Part shown: positions 19,862 to 31,560 of the stretch, in pieces
How positions within the stretch are numbered: position 1 is the stretch's first letter
How the letters are laid out: every line of letters starts with the position of its first letter
Assembly: GCA_029204225.1 (NCBI GenBank)
Contig: CM055103.1
Location: 39,354,095 to 39,418,094 of the forward strand
DNA from: Diphasiastrum complanatum
Taxonomy: Eukaryota; Streptophyta; Lycopodiopsida; Lycopodiales; Lycopodiaceae
DNA length: 64,000 nucleotides
Direction: 5' to 3'
Made by a program: the position numbers and the translations under genes
The notes under the pieces: generated by a model
Database searches by the model: none
Seen by the model: only the letters and a program-made list of their open reading frames with translations
What the model was told of the DNA's origin: nothing

Positions 19862-20889
19862 GTGCTTTTCAAAAAAATTTATTCTCAGCCTTACCATATC
19901 GGATCAGCGTGCACACCTATAATCCTCTCTGATTCTCTTCCATCTGCATCTCCTGTTAATCAATTAACTCTACTCGATGTTCCTTTATATTTTATAAATA
20001 ATGAATGTTATATTTCATTTAATGATATAGAAGATATATTGAATTTGAGAGAGGATGAAATTCTCTCAATTTTTGCTCAAAATTTATCAGAATTTTCTGA
20101 CATTGTTGATTATTCATATGATGACCTTGAAAGTGAGATAGATTATGATAAAGATGGCAATTGGAAATCTGGCAATGAGGCCTTGGAGGCCATGATTGAA
20201 AAATCTAAAGCCTATGAAAAGACTTTGCCTACAGAGGAGGAATTTTTGGAATTTCAAAAAAGATATCCCCCTAGGGCTAGATATATCCCCTCCGGAAATG
20301 TAGAGGCCATTGGAGGATATGACATCAGCAGAGCAAACATCATTATTACGATGATTATGATCTGGTAAGTATATTATATTGGTATTGATATTGTTCAATT
20401 TTCTTATTTCTTATTGGTATTGATATTATTCAATTTTCTTATTGAGTTTGCAGTGTTATGTATCATTCTAAATTTATTTCTTTTTCTCGTTTACAAGATG
20501 CTATTGAAATAGATGCCTTTGGTATGAGACATGGAGGCCTCCGAGGTGTATCGGCCAGGACAAAAGATGCTTCTCTATCTCATTATTTGAAAAACTTTCA
20601 AAATAATGAGATTTGTATATATCATTCATCTTATAATCCATATGCAACCACTGTCATTATGGCCATCAAATCATTATCAGTTTGTTTAGGAGGCCATAAG
20701 TACACAAGATGAACATATAAAATAATTTTTGTGAAGAGAGATTTGGCTATTAAGATATTGGGTTATACTCCCAATGAGACTACGAAAAGATCATCTGCAA
20801 TGGCCCTTTATTTGGGTTACATTGATATGAGCAAGAGGAAAAATTTAGAATTTTTGGATCCATATGAAAGGAAATTCAATCCTTCATGA
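19862..20889 (+). pseudogene. Unknown two-exon gene with one internal TGA
   Basis: Exon 1 ends at 20364 (ATCTG|GTAAGT) and exon 2 runs 20454-20889 after TTTGCAG, joined in phase 2. The first ATG is not obvious, so the start may lie in an upstream exon. The product has an acidic middle (D-D-L-E-S-E-I-D-Y-D-K-D-G), then G-M-R-H-G-G-L-R-G-V-S-A-R-T-K-D-A and a C-terminal part after a TGA at 20710-20712 (T-Y-K-I-I-F-V-K-R-D-L-A-I-K-I-L-G-Y) to a stop at 20887. The TGA again could come from CGA. The 89-bp intron contains a two-copy repeat of TTATTGGTATTGATATT. Not recognised. Codon use is AT-rich, like the gene at 16439. Confidence 0.45.
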
Positions 20890-21083
20890 CGATACCATCT
20901 GTCTGAATCTTGAAGAGGATGATGATGATAATTAAATAATTTTTTGTAATAGATTTTTGATATATTACAAGGATCTCTCTTTTGTAATGAATTTGAATGC
21001 CTTTCGAAATATCGTAATACTTGGCAAGTTTTTAGCTTGATTTCTAAATTGTGCTCTTCTGTAAAACCACTGAAAAAGTTGAA

Positions 21084-22160
21084 TTAAATATTTATTTCTT
21101 GAACTGTGTCCTCCATAATTTGTTGCTCTCCCGAAATGCTCCCCTTGCTTGCCAATGAGATTTTTTCCATGCCTTGTGATGACCAGATACTTAAGCTCCC
21201 ATATTCCTTTGCAAAATAAGTTGCATGATGAAGAAGGATGTGCTGCAAACAATAGTTTTGATTAGTTACATCAGTAGAAAAAAATATAAGCCTGAATGAG
21301 AAAGTTACCAAATAATGATATAGATTAGCACCATGTAATGAGTAACATTGTCTTTTCCCCAACAATCATGTACAGATTTTACAAATGTGGTGCAATGATT
21401 TTGCAAAGTCCTCATATCTTCTGATGATAGGTTTTCTTTTCTGATAACACCTATGAGTTTGTCTAAGTTGGTCCACACTTGTCTCTTTTCCACTCAATTA
21501 CTTCCTTCCAATGTTCGTGTGGCTTGAACAATTTCTCCCCAAATTTCGTAGCCGACACTTGATTATTTGCATGTGTGATTGGATAAGAATCTTCTTGCTT
21601 TAGCACCTCCAATTGATGGCTTATTAGGAACGTTTCCTTTTTTCCCTAAGAGTCTGTCACTTTTTTCAATCGTGACATTCCCTTTATGTAATCCTAAACC
21701 TCCTATTTCCAACCTCCTAATTGCTACTTTAGCCATTGACTCTGGTTTATGATTCCATGCTAGTAGAATATGCAGGTAAATTAGTTTTTCAATAATACGA
21801 ACCTCAGCATGCAATGTGCATATGTGAACATATTATAATGGAATTGGCAGAACACTTTTCATATTTGGATCTTCAGCTTTTCATGTTGGGCCAATGTTTG
21901 TTGATCGTCCCAAATTCATATTGTAGCAATCTCTCATGCAATAAAGAGATGGATGCTTTGATGTTGCCCCATGAGAGACATTATACATACATTTTAATGT
22001 CTTGAAATCCCATGCAAGGTGCCATTGAATTTGAAAACTTCCATGGTTTTCGATTGTAAATTTTTCACCCTCCAAATGTCTCTTTATAATCTCGCCATAA
22101 TTTGTTCTTGAAAATATCCATGATAGTATTTTATGGTCCTCTTTCAAGACCTATAGAGAA
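21084..22160 (-). pseudogene. C-terminal part of the same uncharacterised protein family, inverted
   Basis: Read on the minus strand: acceptor (TCTCTATAG) near 22161; an exon with V-L-K-E-D-H-K-I-L-S-W-I-F, then W-H-L-A-W-D-F-K-T-L-K-C-M-Y and H-G-A-T-S-K-H-P-S-L-Y-C near 22040-21960; later a block with I-G-V-I-R-K-E-N-L-S-S-E-D (one frameshift near 21480), ending D-N-V-T-H-Y-M at 21332; a GT-AG intron 21331-21243; and a last exon 21242-21084 with H-I-L-L-H-H-A-T-Y, Y-G-S-L and S-S-Q-G-M-E-K. The order D-x-K ... G-A-T ... C ... H-Y-M-H-I-L ... Q-G-M-E-K matches my memory of the cnidarian/mollusc uncharacterised family (G-D-x-K, G-A-T, T-P-Y-x-H-I-L, Q-G-V-E-K). Its N-terminal half is absent on this strand. 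Confidence 0.5.
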
Positions 22161-22225
22161 ACAAGTAATGCATGACATGTCAATAAAAACTGGCAAGGTA
22201 TGAATTGTTAATATAGATATTCTAA

Positions 22226-24350
22226 ATGAAAATTGAAATGTACAATCATCCGAAAAAAGCTTGGGATATATTGAGTACATTATATGAAGTGAGGGATGTC
22301 ACTTTGAAGTTGCATCTGAGGAGAAAATTTTTCTCTCTCAGAATGTCAAATGCTGATTTTGTTCAAAATCACATAAATGAATTTAAGACTCTAATGGATC
22401 AGATGGTAGCAATAGGTTTAGCAATTGAAGACTCTGATGTTGTTATGACCTTATTGTCGAGCTTACCATCTTCCTACGAAAACTGGGTGATGATGGTTTC
22501 CACACATTCATACATCACATATCCAGAGTCATAACTATGTTGTTGCAGGAGGAAACAAGAAAATGTAGAGCATCTTCATTCTCCATCAACGAGTCACAAG
22601 CATTGTTCTCCAAGAAGGGCTTAAGAAAGCAATAGAAGAAGAAAGTTGTTCGACAAATTGACAACAATCAAAAGCAGTCACAGAAGTCCCAAAATCAGTC
22701 ACTTGTTCAGAACAACAAGAAAAGACTCTTCTACAGGTACTGCAAGAGACAAAATCATGAGATCCAGGACTGTTGAATCTTGAAGTTCAACAATGACAAA
22801 AAGAAAAAGCAGCCGGATCAGCAAGCTCATGCAGCCGACACCAAGTAGAAGATTGAAGATGATGATGAGCAGGAAGTCTGAGCATGAAGTTCTTCATGGT
22901 GAGCCATCACCATGTTGAATAGTCAGAGGAGTGGTTCCTCGATTCTAGAGCTACACAACACATGACAAGCCATCAAGAATGGTTCATCAACTATTCACCT
23001 TACAACACAAAGAAATTTATTCACCAAGGAGACAACAGTTCCCACATAATTGAAAGTGAAAGTACTGTTAGGATGAATTTTCAGAGTGGAATGTCGAAGC
23101 TTATACCAAATGTATTGTATGTCTCAAATCTAACAACTAATCTACTGTCAATCAATCAAATCACAGATTTAGGACATAGGGTAGAGTTTTTGACAGATTC
23201 CTGTCAAATTCTTGATAAGAGTAGGAGAGTTCTTGCACTCAGAAAGAGACAAGGATATCTCTATAGGCTTAGTCATTGTAATACTGTAACTGATAATGCT
23301 TTAAGCAGTTCGACATCTATGAATAAAGAAGTGATTTGGTATTATAGACTTTGTCACCTTAACTATACATCAATAGGTAACATGTCTAAACACTTTTTAG
23401 TTCTTGATCTAGACTGTAAAGTTGTGAATCTCCTTGTCTGCTCAAAGGAAAGCGGGCAAGAAGGCCATTCAAGTCAAATCAAAAACACATTTACAATCAG
23501 AGCGAGAAGAAAATGAAGAGATTGCAGCTCAGGAGCAGTCAATGTGTCCGACATGCTCAATACAACCGATAGAAAGTCGGACTTCACAGGCACAAGCTTT
23601 AACCAAGAGATCATCAAGAATTCGATCTCAGCCTATCGGATATACTGATGAGTTTGCTCACTATTCTATTCAGGAGCCAACCACAGTTGAGGAAGCATTG
23701 TCACATGTCGACTCAGATCTCTGGAAAGAAGCAATGGACAAAGAATACAATTCACTACTGAGGAACAACACTTGCACTGTCACCAACCTGCCAGCAAACA
23801 GAAAGATTATCGACTGCAAATGGATCTTTAAGATCAAATACAAAGTAGACGAGAGCATTGACAGAAGGAAAGCTCGACTTGTGGCAAGGGGATTCTCACA
23901 AATTCCCAACATCGATTACTTTGAGACGTTCAGCCCAATTGTCAAGCACACTTCTATTCGACTCCTACTTTCTTATGCTGCTACAGCAAATCTTGAGGTA
24001 CATCAGATGGATGTACAAACTGCATTCCTCAATGGAGTTATCGAAGAGGACATCTATATGATCCATCCAGAAGGCTACATCTTCAATGGTCATGAAGACT
24101 AGTTATGCAAACTCTACAAAGCTTGTACGGTCTGAAACAATCTTCTAGAGCATGGTTTCATCGAATCAACATATTTTTGATCGAGCATGGTTTTTAATCT
24201 AGCTCTGTAGACTGTAATGTGTATTACAAAGTTTTCAATCAATTCTTTGTCATCATTGTATTTTATGTGAATGATACGTTGCTGTTTGGCAACAATATTG
24301 CTCTGACAAAGGATACAAAGAGGATGTTGTTCCAAGAATTCGAGATGACA
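22226..24350 (+). mobile_element. Ty1/copia element E, internally deleted and decayed
   Basis: Plus-strand order: gag from its middle (22226-22534), a zinc knuckle near 22736-22777 (C-x2-C-x4-H-x4-C), a protease near 22938 with D-S-R in place of D-S-G, and pre-integrase sequence to about 23425. The whole integrase core is missing. The frame resumes near 23440 in the linker and RT (A-M-D-K-E-Y-N-S-L, K-A-R-L-V-A-R-G-F-S-Q, V-H-Q-M-D-V-Q-T-A-F-L-N-G) to a TAG at 24102. Degraded RT follows to about 24350 with Y-V-D-D lost. No LTR was recognised at either end. The start abuts the unknown minus-strand gene at 22160. Confidence 0.9.
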
Positions 24351-24359
24351 GATTAGAGT

Positions 24360-25080
24360 AGATTCCTCGATTTTCATTAGGTTTGTGGAAGTAGAGTGGA
24401 TTAGATTCTTGCTTTCTTGTTCTTGATTTGAAACAAGCTTCAAGTAAACTAAATAGGCTAGATTTTGTGGTGTAGATCTTGCATTTTCCTAATAGTCCAG
24501 TTCTTGATGTTCTTGAGAAGCCCAAAAATCAAAAAATGGTTATTTCTTGATCCAAGCTTGCTCTTTGATTGCTTGTTAGTTACTTTCTTGTTTCTTGTTT
24601 CTTTCATTTCTATTGATCTGTTAGATTAATTTGAGAATCTTGATTGTTTTTCAAACGTTTTACAATAGTTAGAAGTAAAGATTGAATGGAATTCATTTGC
24701 AATTCATGCTTAACGTTCTATGCTTGCATAATTCTTGATTTTTGTGAGTGCTTTTGGAGTGAACGTGATCTGAGAAATTCACTGACAAGCTGGATTAAAT
24801 ATCCTAAAAAATAAGCTGAATCTTTATGTCTGATTTGGCAATGTATTAAGAAGAAAACATTAAGAATGCCAAACCGTTTGGTAACGGGCAGAAACATCCT
24901 GTAACCAGAGATAAGAAACCAATAAAACAATCGTTTCACAGATTCTCAGTGATAGAATCTGTAAACAAACCACCGTAGCTATCTCTTCTTCTGATAGATC
25001 GCTCCAATGGATCACCTGATTGTAGCGATGTTTTATTTGATTCTTCTTAGTGATAGTTGCCTTGGGTGGTTCCACTTGTA
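24360..25080. other. Stretch without a recognised gene
   Basis: T-rich sequence between copia E and the gypsy fragment. No domains were seen. It could be the LTR or 3' region of either element. Confidence 0.4.
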
Positions 25081-27760
25081 AACTTTAGCTATTGGCGATT
25101 TCTGTGGAGGTTGAGCTGGTATGTTTCTCATTCCAAACCAATCAGGATCCATAAGTTGCAAGATCTGTTCATTTGTCAGCTCAGCTTCTTCATTGTATGA
25201 AAAGACATATTGCCAAGGTACTAAAAACCTTCAACTTGGTCGGGTGTAGGTTTCGTTGCTAACCATGCCACATTGATCATATCCACCCCATAAGTTATCG
25301 ACGTATCTAGGGTGTACCCTTTCAGTGAGGATGTGTTGGGTTCCGTATCTGATTTTGGCTAACATGCATGCCCAGCCATACAGTCAACTGTGGCTAATGC
25401 TTTCGTCCAATGCACAATATTAGTTTGAGAATTACAATGACCTCCCTTGACGGGTCTCGTGCAGTCAACACTATGGTCCGTGGTGGAGAAATCATCTTCA
25501 GCCTTGGGAGTAATAGGTTTTACACCCAAGTGGTTGGATCTACCTTTATTACTTGATCTCTATTTTCAAAGGTGAGTTTTCCGGTCCTCCAGTTGTGAAC
25601 CACTTGTGCGACTCTCAACCAAGGTCTTCCCAATAAGACTCGATATGCAAAAAGAGACTCTGTAATTTCCATCACCACAAAGGTAATTACAAATTTCACT
25701 CCCACTATCTGTATTGGAATGTCTTCAATTACACCTCTTGGTTTCACACAAGACTGATCTAGTTTGATGGCAAATCTTGCTAGTTTCAGTCCCTGTAAAT
25801 CCCATTTTTGATATATAGGTAGTAGAGATCAAGTTGACTCTTGATCCCCCATTTGTCACAACAGCTTCATCCTCATATCTCTTGTGTTTGATTGGCAGGG
25901 TGATGTTGTGTTGCTCACTCTCCCATGCTGCTCCAATATTGAGGACATTGTCGATTCCTTTGTAGCCCGCACAATACAAGGGCTCTTTTTTTATTGGTTC
26001 AGGTTCCGAATTGATCCATTCTACCGGAACGCTCTTTCTTGTGGTGCAATCTGCAAGAACTCTATGAGGGAGAAGTTCATTCTGCTAATCAATAGACTTA
26101 TGAGCAATTTTGGTTGTGGAACTTCAGGCTCTCCCATCTGGAATGATATTTCTTGATGGTGTAAATAGTCTATCCTTAATGGTAAGCTTACGGGTGGTGC
26201 TGGGACTTCTGAGGCTTGAGGTTCTGTCGGTTTTTCATTGGCTTGTGCAGCTTCCTCTGCTTGGGCCTCCTGTATCCAATGGCGTATTCTATGGTATTGT
26301 TGTCCTTCTTCCTATACGTTAGCATATGGTCCTGCGGCTAAGGGTTGATCATCTGCCAATGATACTAAAGAAGGTGGTGATGCTGTGACTCCCTTCCATT
26401 TCTGGGCTCACAAAACTGCTAACATTGGAACATGGAGAATTGGAGATTTTTGTGGCAACCTTCCTAGAGTTGTCGTTCTCTGCATTGTGATCAGATTCAA
26501 GGATGCACTTGCTCCAGGTCTTAATGGGCAATTCTAGTAGCAATGCCTATATTCGCACTCTCGGCAGAAGGATGTGTATATGCCCTTATGAGGACATTTG
26601 GCGATTCTATGCCCTTCTCCACATCTATAGCAGCCATAAATTCTCCCACTGAGTTGGTGTTGAGGTTGGGCGACACATATTGCAAAATACTCGTTGATAG
26701 CCGGATCAACACATGGCATTCGGTCCATACCAGTAATGTTGCTTAGGTTGGAGTGGTACATCGTGTTCTGCTGCTGTTAAGTTCACTTGGGCCACTTGAT
26801 AGTTAGCTGGCCTTGGAGGTGCAGGTAATGCCATGCGCTGCTGATTCCTTGGAGCTTCAAATTGTGGTGTCGCATTCGGTGCCCCTTGATTCCTCTTTTG
26901 CTAAATAATCCGGATATTGAATGAACAAAATATTGTTTTGTGCAATGACGCATTGCATAGATGACAATATTGATGTGTCAGTTTGAGATTCTATTTCAAA
27001 ACTGGACACTCATTGGCTGTATGATTTTGTGAAAACTAGATACCATACATTCTCCCGCCGTGAGTATTTTAGCTGGTTCTACTCTGGCGCAGTAAAAGTT
27101 GATACTACAACAATTTTCAAGGCCTTCAGTTTTTTATCAAATTGGGTCGTCAATTGTTCCATTTGCTGTTTGTGAAGTTTCGTCATTTGATCCATCAGCA
27201 GATCAAGTTGAAATATTGGAAGCGTTGGAGGTTGATGCTACCGAGGGAGTAGGATGATGGCTCCTTGAATAGTTATGGTCTGAATCATCATTGGATTCTT
27301 TATCTGCTTCTCTGATGGCATCCTCCGTGGCTTCCTGCAACATGACATACTAGTCTCAGTGTTTAAGCTCTCTCCTGATGCTTCGTGGTAACCTGGCTAG
27401 GAACCACATGATTACTGCATGATCGGGACTCAGGGCCATGCTGCACTCAGATCATAGATGTTTGACTCATTCGATATAGTCCCGGACCCTTTCTTGTTTT
27501 CCCATTTTGATTTTGCTTAACAAGAGAAATGGGTCTTCTAGGAACTTTCTTGGTTTAAAGCTGTTCGTCGTAGATCTCGCCGCACGCTTGTTCGTAGATC
27601 TGGAGGAACCTGATAGGATCTGTCGATCCATTGTATTTTGGCATTTCGAGACGAGGCGCCCTCCAAAATGCTTGCAAGGATACAATAGATATGGTTCGAT
27701 CTATTGGGTCCATTACTGCTGGTCCTGGTCTTGCTTCAATTTGTGCGACTGCAATTCTGG
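25080..27760 (-). mobile_element. Ty3/gypsy gag-protease fragment, decayed
   Basis: On the minus strand from right to left: gag capsid (27685-27467, with F-L-E-D-P-F-L-L-L-S-K-I-K), a zinc knuckle near 26640-26600 (C-Y-R-C-G-E-G-H-R-I-A-K-C, one residue shorter than the usual C-x2-C-x4-H-x4-C), and a retropepsin-like region with N-G-G-S-R-V-N-L-I-S near 25855-25825 and L-L-G-R-P-W-L near 25640-25620. Frames change several times. The protease aspartate (D-G-G or D-S-G) is replaced by N. No reverse transcriptase follows before 25080. Confidence 0.75.
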
Positions 27761-27764
27761 ATAG

Positions 27765-29150
27765 GTTTGATGCTTGATTTTCAGCTCTTATTGCTACTGA
27801 TCATCTTGATCTCAGATTCATTCATTGAGGAAGTCTAGGGATAGTGGATCTTGATGGATGTAAAGAAAGCAATCTAGATATGTGAGGATCTGATTAGTTT
27901 TGATGGCTATTAGTGTGATTTTAGTCCTTTTTCGGTGGTTTGGGCCTTGTTTTCTTTGTGATCCTGGCTCTGATTGGCCTTAAATTTTCACAATAGTCAT
28001 ATCTGAGACAGATCCTTCTACTGATTTTATCTGCAAAGGTTCATCATGCGAGGGTTGATTGTGAGCTGTATTTGGTATGGATCTGGCTCTATAATAAGTG
28101 GCGAAGGTTAACTCCCATAGATTTATAAGTTATTGATGTCTGATGGTGTTTTTGATCACTTTTTAGCTTACAGATTCATCAATACTTCATATTAACTCTC
28201 GCAGACTTGATCATTGATGAAAATTTACTTTTTGGACTCAATGGACCATTCGACGAGACTTACTTGTGCGAGGGTTCTCCTATTCTGATGATTTTCCACT
28301 TTTTTAGCACTTGGAACTTTCTTTCAGTTCACTAGAACAAGATGAACTTTCGTAGACTCGTTTGTGAGCTTTTCTCAGTGAGATCAAGCTACAGGAGGTT
28401 TGGCAAGAGTTAGTTGCCAAAAAAAATTGCAAAAATGATGTATGCGAGGGTTTTGGCTTCATTTTGGCTCTTTTGGAATTTGCGAACTCTTGTAGGAGGT
28501 CTTTAACTGGAAAGTAACTCTCGTAGACTCGTCTGTGAGCTTGTCTCTATGAGATCTAGCTACAACAGGTATGGCGAAGGTTATTGAGCAGTTTTGATTT
28601 TTTTTTTAGTTTTTAGAAGGTTTTTTTGAACTTTTATGAAATTTTTGAGTTTTCTGGAAATCTGTTGGGAAGTAGCTCTCAAAGGCCTTTATGCAGGGCT
28701 GGCATAGTGTTTTCAGGTTGCTGCCAGTCGTGCGAGAATTCTTATCCATTGGATAGGGAGAAATAAAATTTGATGGTTTTTTAAATATAGGTTTTTTGAG
28801 AATAACTTAAAATAGTTTTTGAGGGCATGATCGGAAAGGAGAGAATAGCATGAGAAGAAACGAGAGAAGATTATGAAGAGAGAAGAGAGTGTGAGGTGAG
28901 AAAAACATGAGGAGAGAAGAGTTTGTGGAGAGAGAAGAGAGAGAGTTTGTGGAGAGAGGAGAGGGATTGAAAAGATAGGTTGAGGAAAGAAGCTTGGGGA
29001 GAGGGCATGAGGAGATTTTCAGAGAGGGAAGTAGAGATCATATCAGTTATCATGTACGTATTGCATTCTTGCAGATTTATATCCGTCCAGCATAAGTGAA
29101 TGGGAGCCACCATCTCACATTGACGGTCTCGCTTGATTTAAAACTACTAG
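27765..29150. other. Repeat-bearing non-coding stretch
   Basis: 28080-28700 holds three to four degenerate tandem units of about 170 bp marked by CTC(T)CGTAGACTCGT(C/T)TGTGAGCTT, GAGATC(A/T)AGCTACA and GG(T/C)(A/T)TGGC(G/A)A. 28800-29040 is strongly purine-rich (GAGAGAAGA). By position this may be the leader and LTR of the gypsy copy to the left. No gene seen. Confidence 0.45.
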
Positions 29151-29159
29151 TCCCTTTGC

Positions 29160-29587
29160 ATGCTTATTAGCCATGACAAACCATGTGCGACTCCAATTGT
29201 CATTATAGGAGTGTTTGAGTGCTCACAAAGTTTTTACTATACAAACTTGGCCTTGAATAAAATTTTGAGGCCAATACTAGATCGCCTAATATCTATGCCA
29301 ATGATTACTCCAAATCCTCATTTAGTAGACATGGACATAACAACTATCGTTTGGAGGAATACTTGTCGAGTTACTTGTGATGGTGATATGTGGCTAGAAT
29401 ATCGCTACGACATGAAGAGAGAAACTTGTCTATTGGATTATTTTAAATCTTAGATTGTGGCAATATGTGGGCAAGAGACTAAGCAAAACATGCACTCAAA
29501 GTCGAAAAGAACTAAAATAGCTCATAAGAATGAGTTATATAGTCCAAAATTGGATATGATTGCATCCACATATTAATACTTGATGAT
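29160..29587. other. Stretch with one unassigned short ORF
   Basis: A 97-codon plus-strand frame (29160-29453) is the only open frame of note. It resembles no family I know and could be chance. Confidence 0.3.
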
Positions 29588-30541
29588 GACATGTGTCACT
29601 GACCTAACACATCACATATTTCAAATTCAATCTTTCCATTTCAAAGCCAAAAATTGCAAGCATAGATTCCAAGTGGACGTCTAAATTGCACTTGCTCTTT
29701 TTCTTTTTCTTCTATTTGAGTGCCTCAAGAGGCATTCGATCGCACAAAAAAAAATCACTTGCTCATTTTAATCAACTATATCATTTCTTAATCACCAAGA
29801 GAGGTTTGTGTATGTGCGTGCGTGTGTATAAATTTTTTTTTTCTTCTTACACCAAGTGGAACTCTAGACTAAAGCTTGATAATTGTGCTAGACTTATCGA
29901 CATTATGTAAAATTAGTCGGGCTTTTTGGGCAAATGTACATGTTTTGGTAGCTAGCTTTGAATAGGACTTCAGTGCTCTCTTGAGAAGTCAATGAAGCTA
30001 GTTCAACGAGTTTGTCCCAATTGAAAAGTTGAAACCTTGCTCTTAAAAATTCTTTTCATCAACTTTTTATGGGCTTTCTTTCTTGGTCCACATCAAAATC
30101 TCAGATGACTTTTCAAAGCTTGCTATCTTTAGCTTTAGTGACAAACATGCAAATTGGACAAAAATTACGAAACACAACAACAAGATGTGACTTTGAGCAC
30201 TAAAATGAGTGTTATTTGATTTTTTAATTCCTGACATGTGTCACTGACCTAACACCTCACATATTTCAAATTCATCTTTTCATTTCAAAGCCAAAAATTG
30301 CAAGCATAGATTCCAAGTGGACGTCTAAATTGCACTTGCCCTTTTTCTTTTTCTTCTTTTTGAGTGCCTCAAGAGGCAATTGTGATGGTCCCTAGCTCCC
30401 ACTTTAATGGCAACAAACTAAACCTTCTACACATTACAACATTCATCATAATTTCCAACAAGATTTCCCACACACAATCGCACAAAAAAAATCACTTGCT
30501 CATTTTAATTAGCTATATCATTTCTTAATCACCAAAGAGAG

Positions 30542-30584
<43 letters not shown>

Positions 30585-30976
30585 ATTTCTTCTTACACCA
30601 AGTGGAACTCTAGACTAAAGCTTGGTAATTGTGCTAGACTTACCGACATTATGTAAAATTAGTAAGGCTTTTTGGGCAAATGTACATGTTTTGGTAGCTA
30701 GCTTTGAATAGGACTTCAGCTCTCTCTTCAGAAGTCAATGAAGCTACTTCAACAATTTTGTCCCAATTGAAAAGTTGGAACCTTGGTCTTAAAAATTCTT
30801 TTCATCAACTTTTTATGGGCTTTCTTTCTTGGTCCACATCAAAATCTCAGATGACTTTTCAAAGCTTGCTATCTTTAACTTTAGTGACAGACATGCAAAT
30901 TGGACAAAAATTACGAAACACAACAACAAGATGTGACTTCGAGCACTAGAATGAGTGTTTTTAATTTTTGAATTCC
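29588..30976 (+). repeat. Tandem duplication of 645 and 744 bp
   Basis: GACATGTGTCACTGACCTAACAC starts both copies (29588 and 30233), and GAGCACTA(A/G)AATGAGTGTT ends both. Identity is very high throughout. Copy 2 holds about 105 extra bp (AATTGTGATGGTCCC...CACACACAATCG) after CTCAAGAGGCA. It also has a long TG tract where copy 1 has a short broken one. No conserved protein was seen. Confidence 0.95.
30546..30581. repeat. (TG)n microsatellite in the second duplicate
   Basis: About 18 units. The homologous site in copy 1 (29810-29830) is the short, interrupted GTGTATGTGCGTGCGTGTGT. Confidence 0.9.
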
Positions 30977-31354
30977 TCTAGAATGGAAAGATTGTTATTT
31001 TTAGCTTTGTTACAATAACATTAAGCTATTGTGATTATTTGCTATAGAGGTGTCATTTCTAGGAAATTTGAGCATTTAAATAAATATTTTGTATTGTTTT
31101 TTTTTTAAAGAAATGTAATATTTTGTTTTTCAACAATTTGAATGTAATGTTTAAGACATCTTGTTATTTCTATCACCTTGTTTAACTTGATTTTATATGG
31201 CATAATTGTCCTCTTATTGTTTACACATGAAGAATTCCTATCTTTAAGATACTGTATTTTGTGAAGAAGCTTAAATTTGGAAAATTCTATTGAGTCCATA
31301 AGAAGAGCTTAGCCATGCCATGAATAGTTTTGTAAAGATTTGAATGTTTTTCAT

Positions 31355-31560
31355 AAAGATTGACCAAAGTCACACCCGTCGTTTTGGGTAGCATAGGGAT
31401 GGGATTTTCCATTGACGCTTCCATTGGGTCATCCTTTACAATGTTTTTCGTAAAAATTTGACTAAAGTCACACCCATCGTCTTGGGTAGCATAGGATGGA
31501 TACAATGGAAAGATCAAATATTTGTACAGGATAACCCAATGGAAAGATCAAATATTTTTT
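31355..31560. repeat. Two short tandem repeats
   Basis: TTGACCAAAGTCACACCCGTCGTTTTGGGTAGCATAGG near 31360 is repeated at about 31459 (TTGACTAAAGTCACACCCATCGTCTTGGG), and AATGGAAAGATCAAATATTT is repeated at about 31504 and 31540. Confidence 0.75.

Noticed and set aside
15073-20712. In-frame TGA codons as selenocysteine codons or a reassigned code
   Set aside because: The window's sHSP and folate genes use the standard code, and TAA stops also interrupt these frames. Decay is simpler.
14671-20889. Integrated giant-virus segment as the source of the AT-rich unknown ORFs
   Set aside because: The genes have ordinary GT-AG introns and no recognisable viral hallmark (capsid, packaging ATPase, DNA polymerase). 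A mobile-element origin fits better.
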